From Neelides folsomi (Eukaryota; Arthropoda; Collembola; Neelipleona; Neelidae): DNA of 64,000 bases. The stretch's first letter is position 1, and the number at the start of each line of letters is the position of its first letter. A program made the translations under genes and the position numbers. This document shows positions 52,101 through 60,875 of this stretch, piece after piece. The stretch lies in the NCBI GenBank assembly GCA_034687125.1, contig JAQGBZ010000004.1, positions 558,001-622,000 on the forward strand. The letters run 5' to 3'. The notes under the pieces were generated by a model. It saw nothing but the letters and a program-made list of their open reading frames with translations, ran no database searches and had not been told where the DNA came from.

Positions 52101-54096
52101 GAATTTAATCAATTTAAACTATCTATTTATTATAATATGAATTATACGGATATTGTTATATATACTGCAAGGAAAAGTTGTAATACATAAGAACATATTA
52201 TTAGGTATTATGAACCTAACACAATAAATTTTAAATGTTTAGTGATAAAAGTCATTGTTTTATATAATTAATTATATACCATATTTCTACTTTTGATCAA
52301 TTTATCCATAATGAGTTATTTTATTAAAATTTTAGCAATTAAGAATAAAAATATAGAACAAATATATAATACAGGTAAATACTCTTTCTGAAACATCCTT
52401 ATAGATCTAGTATAATATATTGTCTGTTTTATCTTTTTAACATATTTATTGGTAGAATAGAAAATATTGCTAGTCCTTATACTTATTTCAATTACACAGA
52501 TAGTACTTAGGAATATATTATATGTGGTACACTAAAATAAATTATTAAATACGCTCATTGATGGAAAGCATTGACTGCTACATTAAGTACATTATAAAAT
52601 GTTTATTTAGACGTGTCAAATCTATCAAACTAACAACATAATAATCTAATTATATTGTAGTTAACAATTGAACTAGCCGATTCGGCTTTAAAGTTTTATT
52701 AATTCTAATTTTAATTTCAAGTTGATTAATTAAATTATTACCTTATTATGTAATAATATGTTATTTAAGTATAAAAACTTTCTAAAATGCATATTACGTA
52801 TATAACTAATATATTAAAGTACAATTTATGATATTGATATTACCTAGATAATGAAATTTGAATACAGGTAAGAGTTATTTAAAAGTTAACCTTAATTAGC
52901 AGTTCCATTGTAAGTTATAATTGAGATATTTTTTTAAAATTTCCTTAAGATATCAAAAATTCTTAAATGCACCTGTCTACAAAATAAAATGAATATTATA
53001 CCTAAATAAACTTCTACATAACATTACATGCAAACGCAGACACAGGTAAATGGAAATGTTAGGTATTACACAAAAAATTAAATCAAATATCTCTGTTAAT
53101 CTTATACAAAGTTTAAAAAAAATTGAATTACTGGTACATTACTTTTTAATATTCACACACATCAACAATAGGTCTGTTCAAAATATAAATATATTATTAT
53201 AACATATATAAACTTAAAGTTAGATTAATGTTGACAATGTTGAGCAATATAATACGAGTCTAATTAGATAATGTAACTTATTTACTAGTATCTAGCCTTC
53301 AAAATATATAAGTAATTTTAGAGAAGATTCTAAAGAAAATGTGTGTAATCAAGATGCTAATCAAATCATAATCAAAGGGAATTGAGTTTAATGATACATT
53401 TGATAAATATTTATTCATATTAAACTGAAGAATTTGTATTTGTATACACGACTTGATTAAAATAAATATTATGATTACGATTAAGATTACAAATGTATAA
53501 TACACACTTGCAATAAAATGTAAGTTAATAAAATGAAATAAAAAAGAGTAAAATTGAAATTTGCTTAATTCATTTCTTATCCATTAGTTTTAGTTAACAT
53601 AACATACCCAAGATATGTGATATAAATATGTCAATAATGCATAATATCATATCATATCAGTATATGCCCACAAGTATTTCATATTTGGTAATTAAATAGA
53701 AAATTAACATGGTTTGATGCTCGAAACATTAAAAATGCCTAAAGCCATTAAGCTCCTTTTAATTTTCCCCCTTTGACATCATCCATTTATGATCAATATT
53801 TGATTAAAGAGTCCGAGATTACATTTGATGTGAAGGGCAGTTGGAAAAGATTTCAAACCATCCATTTGCTTTCCCTTATCAAATATTGACATATATTTCT
53901 TATTTGATGAAATTCTGGGTCTAATATTTGCTTTCTTCTCGTCCTGATTCAAAAGTTTGGGAAGTTGGGGAGCAGTGAAAAGAATCCGTATAATCGTGAT
54001 TTCTGGTGGGCCTTCAATAAGAGCCCGAGTTTGCCCGAGAGACGGCCAATAGGTCAGAGATCATTGGGGGAAACTCCGAGGTTTGGAGATAATTAA
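31033..54096 (+). CDS. Uncharacterised transmembrane protein with furin-like site, about 555 residues, four-exon model
   Basis: Span of the whole gene, introns included. Joining 31033-31165, 45794-46994, 51848-52060 and 53976-54096 gives 1668 nt, 555 residues plus stop, all GT-AG with consistent phases. Order: hydrophobic N terminus (about residues 10-32) ending AEA|QS, which reads like a signal peptide or signal anchor; a hydrophilic region with a basic RSLKRKRR site (108-115) fitting furin-type processing; a long Asn/Pro/Gly/His-rich low-complexity stretch with a nine-residue repeat; a 23-residue helix (about 406-428) preceded by acidic residues and followed by RW; then a tail of about 125 residues rich in Ser and Arg. 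With a cleaved signal peptide it would be type I, with the tail in the cytoplasm. No conserved domain or family is recognised. The first two exons are the firmest, the third is strong, the fourth is tentative. Confidence 0.6.
31385..31644. mobile_element. Inverted-repeat element (MITE-like), 260 bp
   Basis: Terminal inverted repeats of roughly 85 bp. The left arm begins CCAGCAATTGGCCCGTCTCC and the right arm is its reverse complement with a few changes and a 3-base indel. Each arm contains its own small hairpin (CCCGTC...GATGGG). The centre is AT-rich with no coding capacity. Target-site duplication is unclear, so the superfamily cannot be assigned. Confidence 0.8.
32731..32838. repeat. Minisatellite of GAGAATTCGAAAAAG-like units
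   Basis: About seven imperfect 14-16 base units alternating GAATTC-like cores with A-runs. The array produces open frames on both strands with repetitive Lys/Arg- or Phe/Leu-rich products, which I take as artefacts of the repeat. Confidence 0.85.
33462..34549 (-). mobile_element. Tc1-like DNA transposon, internally deleted copy (1088 bp)
   Basis: Long terminal inverted repeats of about 225 bp start CAGTCGTAGACAAAAGTAAT on the left and end with the near-identical reverse complement on the right, both flanked by a TA dinucleotide (33460-33461 and 34550-34551), the Tc1/mariner target duplication. Arms differ at roughly one position in fifteen, so the insertion is not recent. The middle carries fragments of a Tc1-type transposase on the minus strand but is far too short for a full one of about 340 codons. 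The copy is non-autonomous. Confidence 0.92.
33691..34205 (-). pseudogene. Broken Tc1-like transposase remnant
   Basis: Read on the minus strand, ATG at 34205 starts MPRGKELS, the usual beginning of Tc1 transposases (N-terminal paired-like DNA-binding domain), but a stop interrupts after about 25 codons. The same frame resumes with a recognisable helix-turn-helix stretch (SVSTVGFIVRRYKK). Farther on, SPKTIKRSLKEAKF and, in a shifted frame, RKKPWLKPHHIKARMNWARQ correspond to the second helix-turn-helix and the linker before the catalytic domain. The DDE catalytic domain is missing altogether. Stops, frameshifts and a large deletion make it non-functional. Confidence 0.9.
35821..35870. repeat. 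Short tandem repeat, TCCAAGTCGGATATG unit
   Basis: Two near-perfect 15-base copies followed by shorter degenerate ones (TCAAGTCAGATATA, TAGTCAGATCTA). No function inferred. Confidence 0.75.
45794..46994 (+). CDS. Second gene, exon 2: furin-like site, low-complexity domain and transmembrane helix
   Basis: Encodes residues 45-444. Acceptor TTTTCCACAG; two bases complete a Ser codon, then the frame is open for 400 codons, which is exceptional here. Features: LYKVLENGVLKILQG (possible amphipathic helix), RSLKRKRR basic site, Asn/His runs, a Ser-rich patch, LGGGGLDLSVMERM, a Lys-rich stretch, the NHGDNPSYP repeat, an acidic segment, a lone Cys at about 400 (PCYSRDD) and the helix VLVVVGLTCTLNFAFVLLIY. 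The frame meets TAA at 46996-46998, but that TAA lies inside a perfect donor (CT|GTAAGT), and the downstream exon joins in phase. A stop here after HQL remains possible in an intron-retained form. Exon GC content is far above its surroundings. Confidence 0.85.
46417..46485 (+). repeat. 27-bp coding tandem repeat (NHGDNPSYP)
   Basis: Two full units (46417-46443, 46444-46470) and a third partial one (46471-46485), in frame with exon 2, each encoding NHGDNPSYP. A degenerate earlier unit (PGYPNP) precedes them. Third-position changes between copies (AATCCAAGT versus AACCCGAGT) keep the peptide identical. Confidence 0.9.
48587..48667 (+). CDS. Possible alternative cassette exon of the second gene (27 codons)
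   Basis: An 81-bp segment that starts with one base, ends with two, and so would slot between exons 2 and 3 without changing frame. It would add a Pro-rich then basic peptide (PPTTPGINDSRRKAKH...) to the tail. The donor is AAG|GTGTGT, or six bases later GTAAGA, which keeps phase. The upstream tract is pyrimidine-rich (48510-48562), but an earlier AAG (48575) gives a stop in this phase, so the acceptor would have to be the second AG. GC content is high for the region. Tentative. Confidence 0.28.
49850..49914. repeat. Tandem repeat, ATACAGTCAACCAT-like unit
   Basis: Five imperfect copies of a 13-15 base unit alternating CAGTCAACCAT and CAGTCTACCAT/CAGCCTACCAT. No function seen. Confidence 0.75.
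50410..50463. repeat. Perfect 27-bp tandem duplication
   Basis: Unit GAACCCATTTAACCCAATAA followed by TTCATTT, present twice head to tail (50410-50436, 50437-50463) without mismatch, so probably a recent duplication. Confidence 0.9.
51152..51623. mobile_element. Inverted-repeat element with pogo/Tigger-like transposase tail
   Basis: Terminal repeats TACCGTATTGGTCCGTGAAT (left) and its near-exact reverse complement (right) span about 25 bp, both ending in TA, compatible with a TA target site. Inside each end lie copies of CCGGATATAA: 51177-51186 and 51209-51218 on the left, 51544-51553, 51562-51571 and 51579-51588 on the right, all on the same strand. Between them is the C-terminal end of a transposase-like frame. 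At 472 bp it is a deletion derivative. Confidence 0.82.
51295..51396 (-). pseudogene. C-terminal remnant of a pogo/Tigger-like transposase
   Basis: On the minus strand, 33 codons end in the acidic/serine tail STSEDSGSDD followed by TAA, the type of ending common in pogo/Tigger transposases. An in-frame TGA lies directly upstream, and there is no DDE or CENP-B domain. Assignment rests on the tail composition and its position between the terminal repeats, so it is an inference. Confidence 0.45.
51848..52060 (+). CDS. Second gene, exon 3: cytoplasmic tail
   Basis: Acceptor TGTTTTTGGCAG. One base completes the Leu codon begun by exon 2, and the frame is then open for 70 codons (residues 446-515): DCEGGDSFVYQQDTDEW, a charged stretch ERRISREIMRKDRG, a Ser run, then FRPEFVPHPLIRRSLSHSM. 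Codons and GC content are protein-like, unlike the flanks. The exon ends CACAC|GTAAAA with two bases left. If the donor is not used, the frame stops at once (TAA 52062-52064) after THT, so this could also be the terminal exon; an AATAAA lies at 52223-52228. It is masked by a spurious minus-strand frame (51798-52031). Confidence 0.68.
52061..53975 (+). other. Second gene, intron 3 or 3' flank (1915 bp)
   Basis: Very AT-rich, almost free of open frames; no element recognised. It is an intron if exon 4 is real, otherwise 3' untranslated and intergenic DNA. Confidence 0.5.
53976..54096 (+). CDS. Second gene, probable terminal exon 4
   Basis: After a CAG acceptor (53973-53975) one base completes a Thr codon, then 39 codons run to TAA 54094-54096: EKNPYNRDFWWAFNKSP, then SLPERRPIGQRSLGETPRF. 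The phase fits exon 3, the composition resembles the Ser/Arg-rich tail, and the patch is GC-richer than its flanks. The acceptor is weak: the pyrimidine tract (53930-53950) is separated from it by three other AG dinucleotides, and the GAG at 53970-53972 would also keep phase. AATAAA at 54429-54434 could be the polyadenylation signal. Confidence 0.42.
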
Positions 54097-54374
54097 AACC
54101 CCTTCTCTTTCCCCACACCATGTGTGTTCTACACTCAGAAACCCGAAAAGTTTTCTCCGTCCACGACGTCGTTGGGGTTCTTCAAACCATTCCCGTATTC
54201 AATTGAGAAATGAACCGGGGCGGATGAGCAGGTTCAGTAAATTGATTCCTGGTTCAATTTAGACTACCAGAGGTATTCCATTAAACCCAAACTTTAATGG
54301 CTTTCAATGACTCGCGGATATTGAGCTCATGAGGGGAACGGAGTGTTCCTAACTGCCGTTGCTACGCACATTCT

Positions 54375-54404
54375 AACCCATACAGGGTGTTCACTGTATG
54401 GGTT
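54375..54404. repeat. Perfect 11-bp inverted repeat
   Basis: AACCCATACAG (54375-54385), an 8-base loop, then CTGTATGGGTT (54394-54404). If exon 4 is used it would lie in the 3' untranslated region, 25-34 bases before the AATAAA, and could form an RNA hairpin. Confidence 0.75.
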
Positions 54405-54428
54405 GGTATGTGGTGTACACTTTCTCCA

Positions 54429-54434
54429 AATAAA
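54429..54434 (+). terminator. Candidate polyadenylation signal of the second gene
   Basis: AATAAA 333 bases after the stop of putative exon 4. Depends on that exon being real. Confidence 0.3.
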
Positions 54435-57400
54435 TACGATTCGGGTTCGGTTGTTCTCAATGGACTCAAAATTCCTTCCTACGGCCGATTGCCAAAAACA
54501 TAAGAAAAGATCTTTGTTTTATATCTCTCATAATAAACCATTTCTTGCATACTTTTCAGCCCAATGACAAAGAAGAGAATCTCCCATGAACATCTATTAC
54601 AAAATTCAACTACATGTGTTTTCCATTTGCATAAAAAGAAAAAAAACGTGATCTATGTAGCATTAAATGCGTTCATGGTTTTAAGTTCTTTTACGCATAA
54701 CTATCACACAGTAAATAAATACATATTACATATTGTAAATGAATAAATACTTAAGTAGCGTGATCAATATTTTTGCGAAAATAAAATTAAAGTATGTTAA
54801 CATGAAGTGTATGGAATCTTATAACAGATCTGTTTTTGAATTAAATTCTGACTTTTGTTTTCCTGGAGCGTTCTTAACTCATAAGACTCATAAACAATGA
54901 AGAGAATGTTGAGAGATGGATTGGAGTTATTAAATAAAGTAAAGAAGCAATGCGTTGGCATTTCTCGGATTGAGTTGAGAAAGTTTCTTATGAATTTCTC
55001 ATTAGCAAAATTCAAATCACTCAAATCAGAGAATGAATTCCTAATGAGACGGGAAGATCTGAAAAGAAGTTTAATAAATGCGTATTAAACTCCTTCGGTT
55101 GTGTTTCATGTTTTCCTTTTTCTTTCATCTTTGAATCACTTTTTGATTGAATAGAAAATCCATTACTTATGTAAGCATGTTTCTCCCCCTGAAGTCCTAC
55201 AGGAGAAATTCAATCAAAGGCATCTCTTTTGTTCTCCATTCTCTTTATTTGTAGAATATTACTTTCACCGGAGTTTGAATGACAGTATTACGTTACTGAT
55301 TTAATTAACCGTCTCTTTATCACTCTTTATAAATTAAACCTCCACAAGATCAAAGTTAGGGAATGAAGAACCATATCGAAATTAACCATTTGGCACACAA
55401 CGCGACTTAAATCCTGAGTAATTCACCGGAATTCACTCCCGTTTTTCAAAGCGCGATAGGTGGGATTAATTGGGAAAGGTAAGAGGAAATCTCTGTTTGA
55501 ATTGGCAAAGACTTTCATCTTCAAGTGCGAAACTCTCGATCCCTCCACTCCTCCCAATGAGTTTTCTGAAGTAGGCTAATGTCCATGGGAAACCCACAAA
55601 AGGTAATTTACAAGAAAACTCCCAAATGGGACTCGGGTAATAAAAAGAATTTCGACTCGATTTAATGATCTTCCAGCCCAAAAGAAAGTTTTACGTAATT
55701 CCTTAATAAATCTCCAGTTTAATTTTTACAGTACACTCCCCCACCCAAATTTATTTCTCTAATAAATAAACCAAAGAATTCAAAAGTGTTCCAACCAAAG
55801 TAATGAGTTAATGAATGCAGAAAGTAAATCAAACTTTTCTGCACGTCACTCCCAAAAAAAACTCTTTTACCTTTACTAACAAACTAATCCTAAGATCCTT
55901 TATCTCCCAAAAAGCCCAAGAATTATCTAATAGAAATAGTAGAACTTTTTTTTATTAAAAAGTTCCCAACCTGTAGTTTTAACTTTGGCACGATATGCCT
56001 CACTCCCATGCATTCAACTTTTATGAAAGACACGCAAATTTACGCATAAAATCATAAACCATTTTTATTGAAACTCCTTGCAATCCTTTTTATTTAAGTT
56101 GTGCATTAGTAGTTTTAGTAGCATTAGGGAAAAGGGCTGTTGGTTTAATGATAATCAGACCACTTTGAAAAACAGGTAAAGTTTAACATTAAATTCTCCA
56201 TGGTCCACACGTGGGTTATTTGGAAGGAATAAAATAATAAAAGGAATAAAATGATTCTGAGGTGGTCGAGAGGGACAAGGTGAGTAATAGACCAAAGGAA
56301 ACAAAGGACTTGTGTTCAACACCCACCCGGGTAGACTTAAACTACAAATTCAGTTTCGGACAGGACAAAGGAATTTCTCTCCTTTTGAAGCCAAGTGCTT
56401 AAGTCGATCGTAAGTAGCGGATAGAGTGGGGCCCTGATAGCGTGTTCAATTCATGGTTGAGAAACACGGGGAATCCGCTATATCTATTTCACCCGCTTTT
56501 CAATGCTCCGCCAGTTTCCCTCTCAATTGTGCCCATTCCGACCGTTTAAACCCATTTTCTCTCTTCATCTCATTCAGGCAATCCATTCAATTTTCTCTCC
56601 TAAGGCCACTTTGTATAAATAATACTACACACAATTCCATCATACAAGATCCCTCCGAATATCCTAGCTCAAAATCACCATATATATATATATAACAATA
56701 TATACCTTGTTAAATATATAAATAAAATATAACATACTTATGCAAAATATACAAAATACAAATATAAATAGGTATGTAATATATACTATTTATATCTGTA
56801 TATTGTACTGAAACAGTGAAATATATATTTGTCTATATATTTACCTACTCTTATAATATTTACCTAGTTATATTCATGCCACGTACGTACCTATATTAAA
56901 TCTCTTCCTTCATCCTTTCTATGCATGTTTCAAATGTGCTTAGCTTTTAATTTGCCAAACGTACCGATAACACATACATTATACATTAGGTATACTTGTA
57001 ATATATTAATTTATGTATTACTATACATTTACATTATATTCCATATACCTGAACTAACTAACTAAGCCATTATCTATGCAACATTTGCAACTACATTAAT
57101 TCAAGAATTCAAGGAACACAGGAATAATTTAATGAGGTGCCAAATGATTATACAATCTTCTTATTGAACTATCTAGGGAATATTCTACAAAGCATTTGAA
57201 TTTAATATTATTAAAAGCCCTTCCTCATTTTTATTATTACATGCTCTATAAAATACAAAGATACAAAGATCATAGGAGCTTTTTATTTTGTTCCTTGAAA
57301 TAAATATTATGCACATCTACTAATATTATTATATCCATATATTTATATTTACCATATTACATATATATTATCCAGATAAATGTAATATACAAGATATATT

Positions 57401-58071
57401 CAAGATAATACAATTCTGCTTTATTTTATATACTGGAAATGCACCCTTGTGTAGATAATACGAGTGAATATAATGGGGTTATAGAGCCATTGGATTGAAA
57501 GTTTTGGAGTTGAGAATTGATCTAAAGTTTGAAGCCAGGAGTTCCATTTAGCAAAACGAGAGTCATAATGGAATCGTGAAATGGAAGGCGTGACTGCGAA
57601 GCAACCCAAGTCAAAGAATCGGATGAGATCCCAACATCTTTCCCATAAAGATCCATGCAGGAGTTCTTATTACGCGTGAAAGAGTGAAGAGAAAGAATGC
57701 CGATCTCGAGAAAGTAGAAGAGAATAATAATAGAGAAACGATGTTCGTGGCGTTGCCAATTGCCACCTGATCCTTTCCCACGCCCTCTGATCCTATCAGA
57801 GTGTAAATGAATGTAGCTCCACTCCCGACCCTTAAATTTCTTATGTAAGAACCGAGTAGCCAGAGACTTTGGTCACTCTCTTTTCCCTATACTATTCAAT
57901 ACATATTATACATATACAATACGTATTATGTACATATCTTTGTACGTTTGTACTGACACTTACTTTTAGTTAATACAAAGATAAAGCAATCTTTAATACA
58001 ATGTACACAGTATTTGTAATACAGTGTATTTGTATCTTTAATACAGAGTATTTGCATTGTTCAAGACAGTA

Positions 58072-58650
58072 CATAATCCCTTAACCATATTTATGGGACC
58101 GCTATTCTCGTGTAAATAACTTTTTTATTAATCAACCAATTTTCATGAAATTTTAACACAATATGTATAATATCATGTAGTTTAAGGGAAAAAAGGTTAG
58201 GTGTCAAAGGTTGGCTTAAATGCATATCACCAAACGTAATCGCAGCCTTTTTCACTATATGAATCATTTTAGAGTTTAGTTATGATGTTATATCGAATGG
58301 CCTGCATCCAGGTCGGAACTAAATCTTTTAGAGGACTAAAAATATGGTACCAAATAGATACAAAGGTCAATGCGATACCAAATCAAACAATCGAATCATT
58401 GAAAAAGCTTAAAATAAGAAATAGAAAACATTTCCAATAGAGATAATCCGCTCGCGATTGACGATTGGCGAACGCGACTCAAGAAGTGCATCGAAGTTGA
58501 TGGGTCGACTTTTGAAACCCAACCTTTTTTTGCCTTAAACTACGTAAGATTATACATATTAGGTTCAAATTTCATGACAATTTGTTGATTAATAAAAAAG
58601 TTATTTATATGAGAAAATAGCGGTCCCGTAAATATGGTTAAGGGATTATG
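58072..58650. mobile_element. Inverted-repeat element (MITE-like), 579 bp
   Basis: Arms of about 150 bp: the left begins CATAATCCCTTAACCATATT and the right is its reverse complement with scattered changes and small indels. A TA sits at the same place in both ends (CA-TA-ATCCC and GGGAT-TA-TG), so a Tc1/mariner-type TA duplication with ATCCCTTAACC termini is likely. The centre (about 58222-58500) has no long open frame. Confidence 0.82.
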
Positions 58651-60799
58651 TTTCCCTTAAAGAGTACTTATATGGTACATTTATAAGTATTAAAGTTGGA
58701 ATTTATAGTATCCATTCTTTGTTGTAATTGAGAAAATCTTGGAATAGCCGTAGGTTCTAATTAAAGAGAAGTGGCGTATAAGGAAAGCCTGGTAAAGCTC
58801 TTCTCTCACACTTCACCTATTCCACAATATTGGGTCTATGACTTGGGCGGTGGCCCATATTAAAACAATAGGAGAGATTCATGGGGGTCATTACGAGAAT
58901 GGGATTGTTTCAATGGGTCTCTGCTGACTCGGAAATTGAATTCACAAATCCAATTCAATTGGGAAATCCAGCTAATCGAGACAACTCTCGGTTTGGATGG
59001 GAAAGAAGAAAGACATTGGTGTGAGATTCAGGTAAACATTAAATAGAAGAATGAAAAGACTCATCTTGTTATATTCTTTCAAATTAGTCAACAAATATTT
59101 CTTATACCTACCAAGTTACATATCCCTCATATTATATACAGCATCTCTTATATTATTTATATGCAGTATCCCTATTATTATATCAGTATACTTCAGTATT
59201 CCTTTTATTATATCATATATGATAAGTATATGGAATAACAAGAGCCTTCTGAATAAATGGAAGACAATAGAATATAATTAAATAAATGTTGTTGTTCCTT
59301 TGTTTTTCTATGACTTTTCCAAATGGGCTCATCATTTCCCTCATCTTCAAAGAGATTCCAATGTAGATAGCCAATTAATTTCTTTCTCTATTCCAATACA
59401 CATGATTCAGCATCAAGCTACAGATAGCACAAATGTTCTGTGATACAAATGGTCCTTATTCAATTAATCTAAACTAATGAAAATCCCTCGGCTATTTTCA
59501 ATTAATTTCCCCATAATACCAATTTCTTGCCAAATCATGATCTTCTCCAAAGGTCGACTTTTATGCTAAAATCCCCTGATTTGAAATCAGTCCAATTTGA
59601 ATCAAATTACAGCCAAATTATCATTTAGAATGTAAAGATATGGATTTTATGGAAAAGAGTGTAAGAAGATTAGGAGACTTTTGAGTCAAGGTTTAAGGGA
59701 TCTCGGTATGAAGAATATTGCCATCATATCTTTCAAGAGGATCTCAGTTCTGAGATCTCAAGTGAGAGCTCTGGCGGAGCTGAGGCTTATGGTTATTATT
59801 ACATTACCCAATTCCATTCCTTCCACAAAGGCCGTCTTTTCCACACCACGCACTTCTGGATTCAGAAGAAGTCTCTTTTGGGCTCTCTGAGGGCTATTTT
59901 CTATTCACTCAACTCATCAGGATCTTTGGATCTTGAGACCACAAGGGCTCTTATCAGGACTCTTATTATATTATTCCATATTCCACATTCTCCTCGCTCG
60001 CCACTCAAGAAGGGAATTTTATAATGATCCTCATTTAGAAGGTTTGAACAAGGGCCTTCTTCTTACCATCGATTTTCTCCCTACTTAATTTGAGGGTTTG
60101 AATCCGAAAGAAACTCGTTTTTCAAACATCATCCCGACATGTCTTCAATTCTTGTTGGCTCTCCCTGAGTTCCAAAGGAGAAAACTCGGAGGAGGAATTA
60201 AGTAAAAGTTGAAAAGAAGCTTTGAATGAAAATCCTCAAAGTCTTAATCTAAATCTCAAGTCAGGACATTTCTTACACTCCCACTGCTGCCAACGGATCT
60301 TTAACTCCAACGTCCTTCTCACATCCTTTTCCTCAACTTTCCCCTTTAATCATTCGCTTTTATCGTGGGCTGATCAACTTTTTCCTAATACAAATATCAC
60401 AACCTGATTTATATCCGACCAAGCACAATTAGTCAGCAAGGGAGATTTTAAGATTTTCTCTTAAAATTCCCAAGGTCTCATCATCAACTATTTAATTGAA
60501 TTTCATGCTCATTCCTGAGTTATCATTAATTATCATTTTATTATAGCATGAACGTTATCATCATTATATGAATGAATTCAGATGAATTGATCAAATTAAA
60601 CTCATTTTATTATTCAAGGATAATTACGCAGCATAAAACTTTTTTCCAAATTAAAATGTTCCAATGTTCCAATGTTCCAAACTTGCTGAATCTCCATAAA
60701 CTTGTCGTTTATATAAAATTAATAAAATGGCATATTGAAATAGTTTTTCACTCAAGATATTACCTATGATTTTTACCAAGGATTTTTAGTTTTTACTTA

Positions 60800-60875
60800 C
60801 AGGGTGGGCCATAAGTATCTTTCTTTTTTATTGGATTGTTTATTTAAAAAAGAAAGATACTTATGGTCCACCCTG
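60800..60875. mobile_element. Minimal mariner-type inverted-repeat element, 76 bp
   Basis: CAGGGTGGGCCATAAGTATC and the following TTTCTTTTTT form the left arm and the right arm is the reverse complement with one mismatch, leaving only about 16 bases between them. Both ends abut TA (60798-60799, 60876-60877). CAGGGTG-type ends with a TA duplication are typical of mariner-derived elements. Confidence 0.85.
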
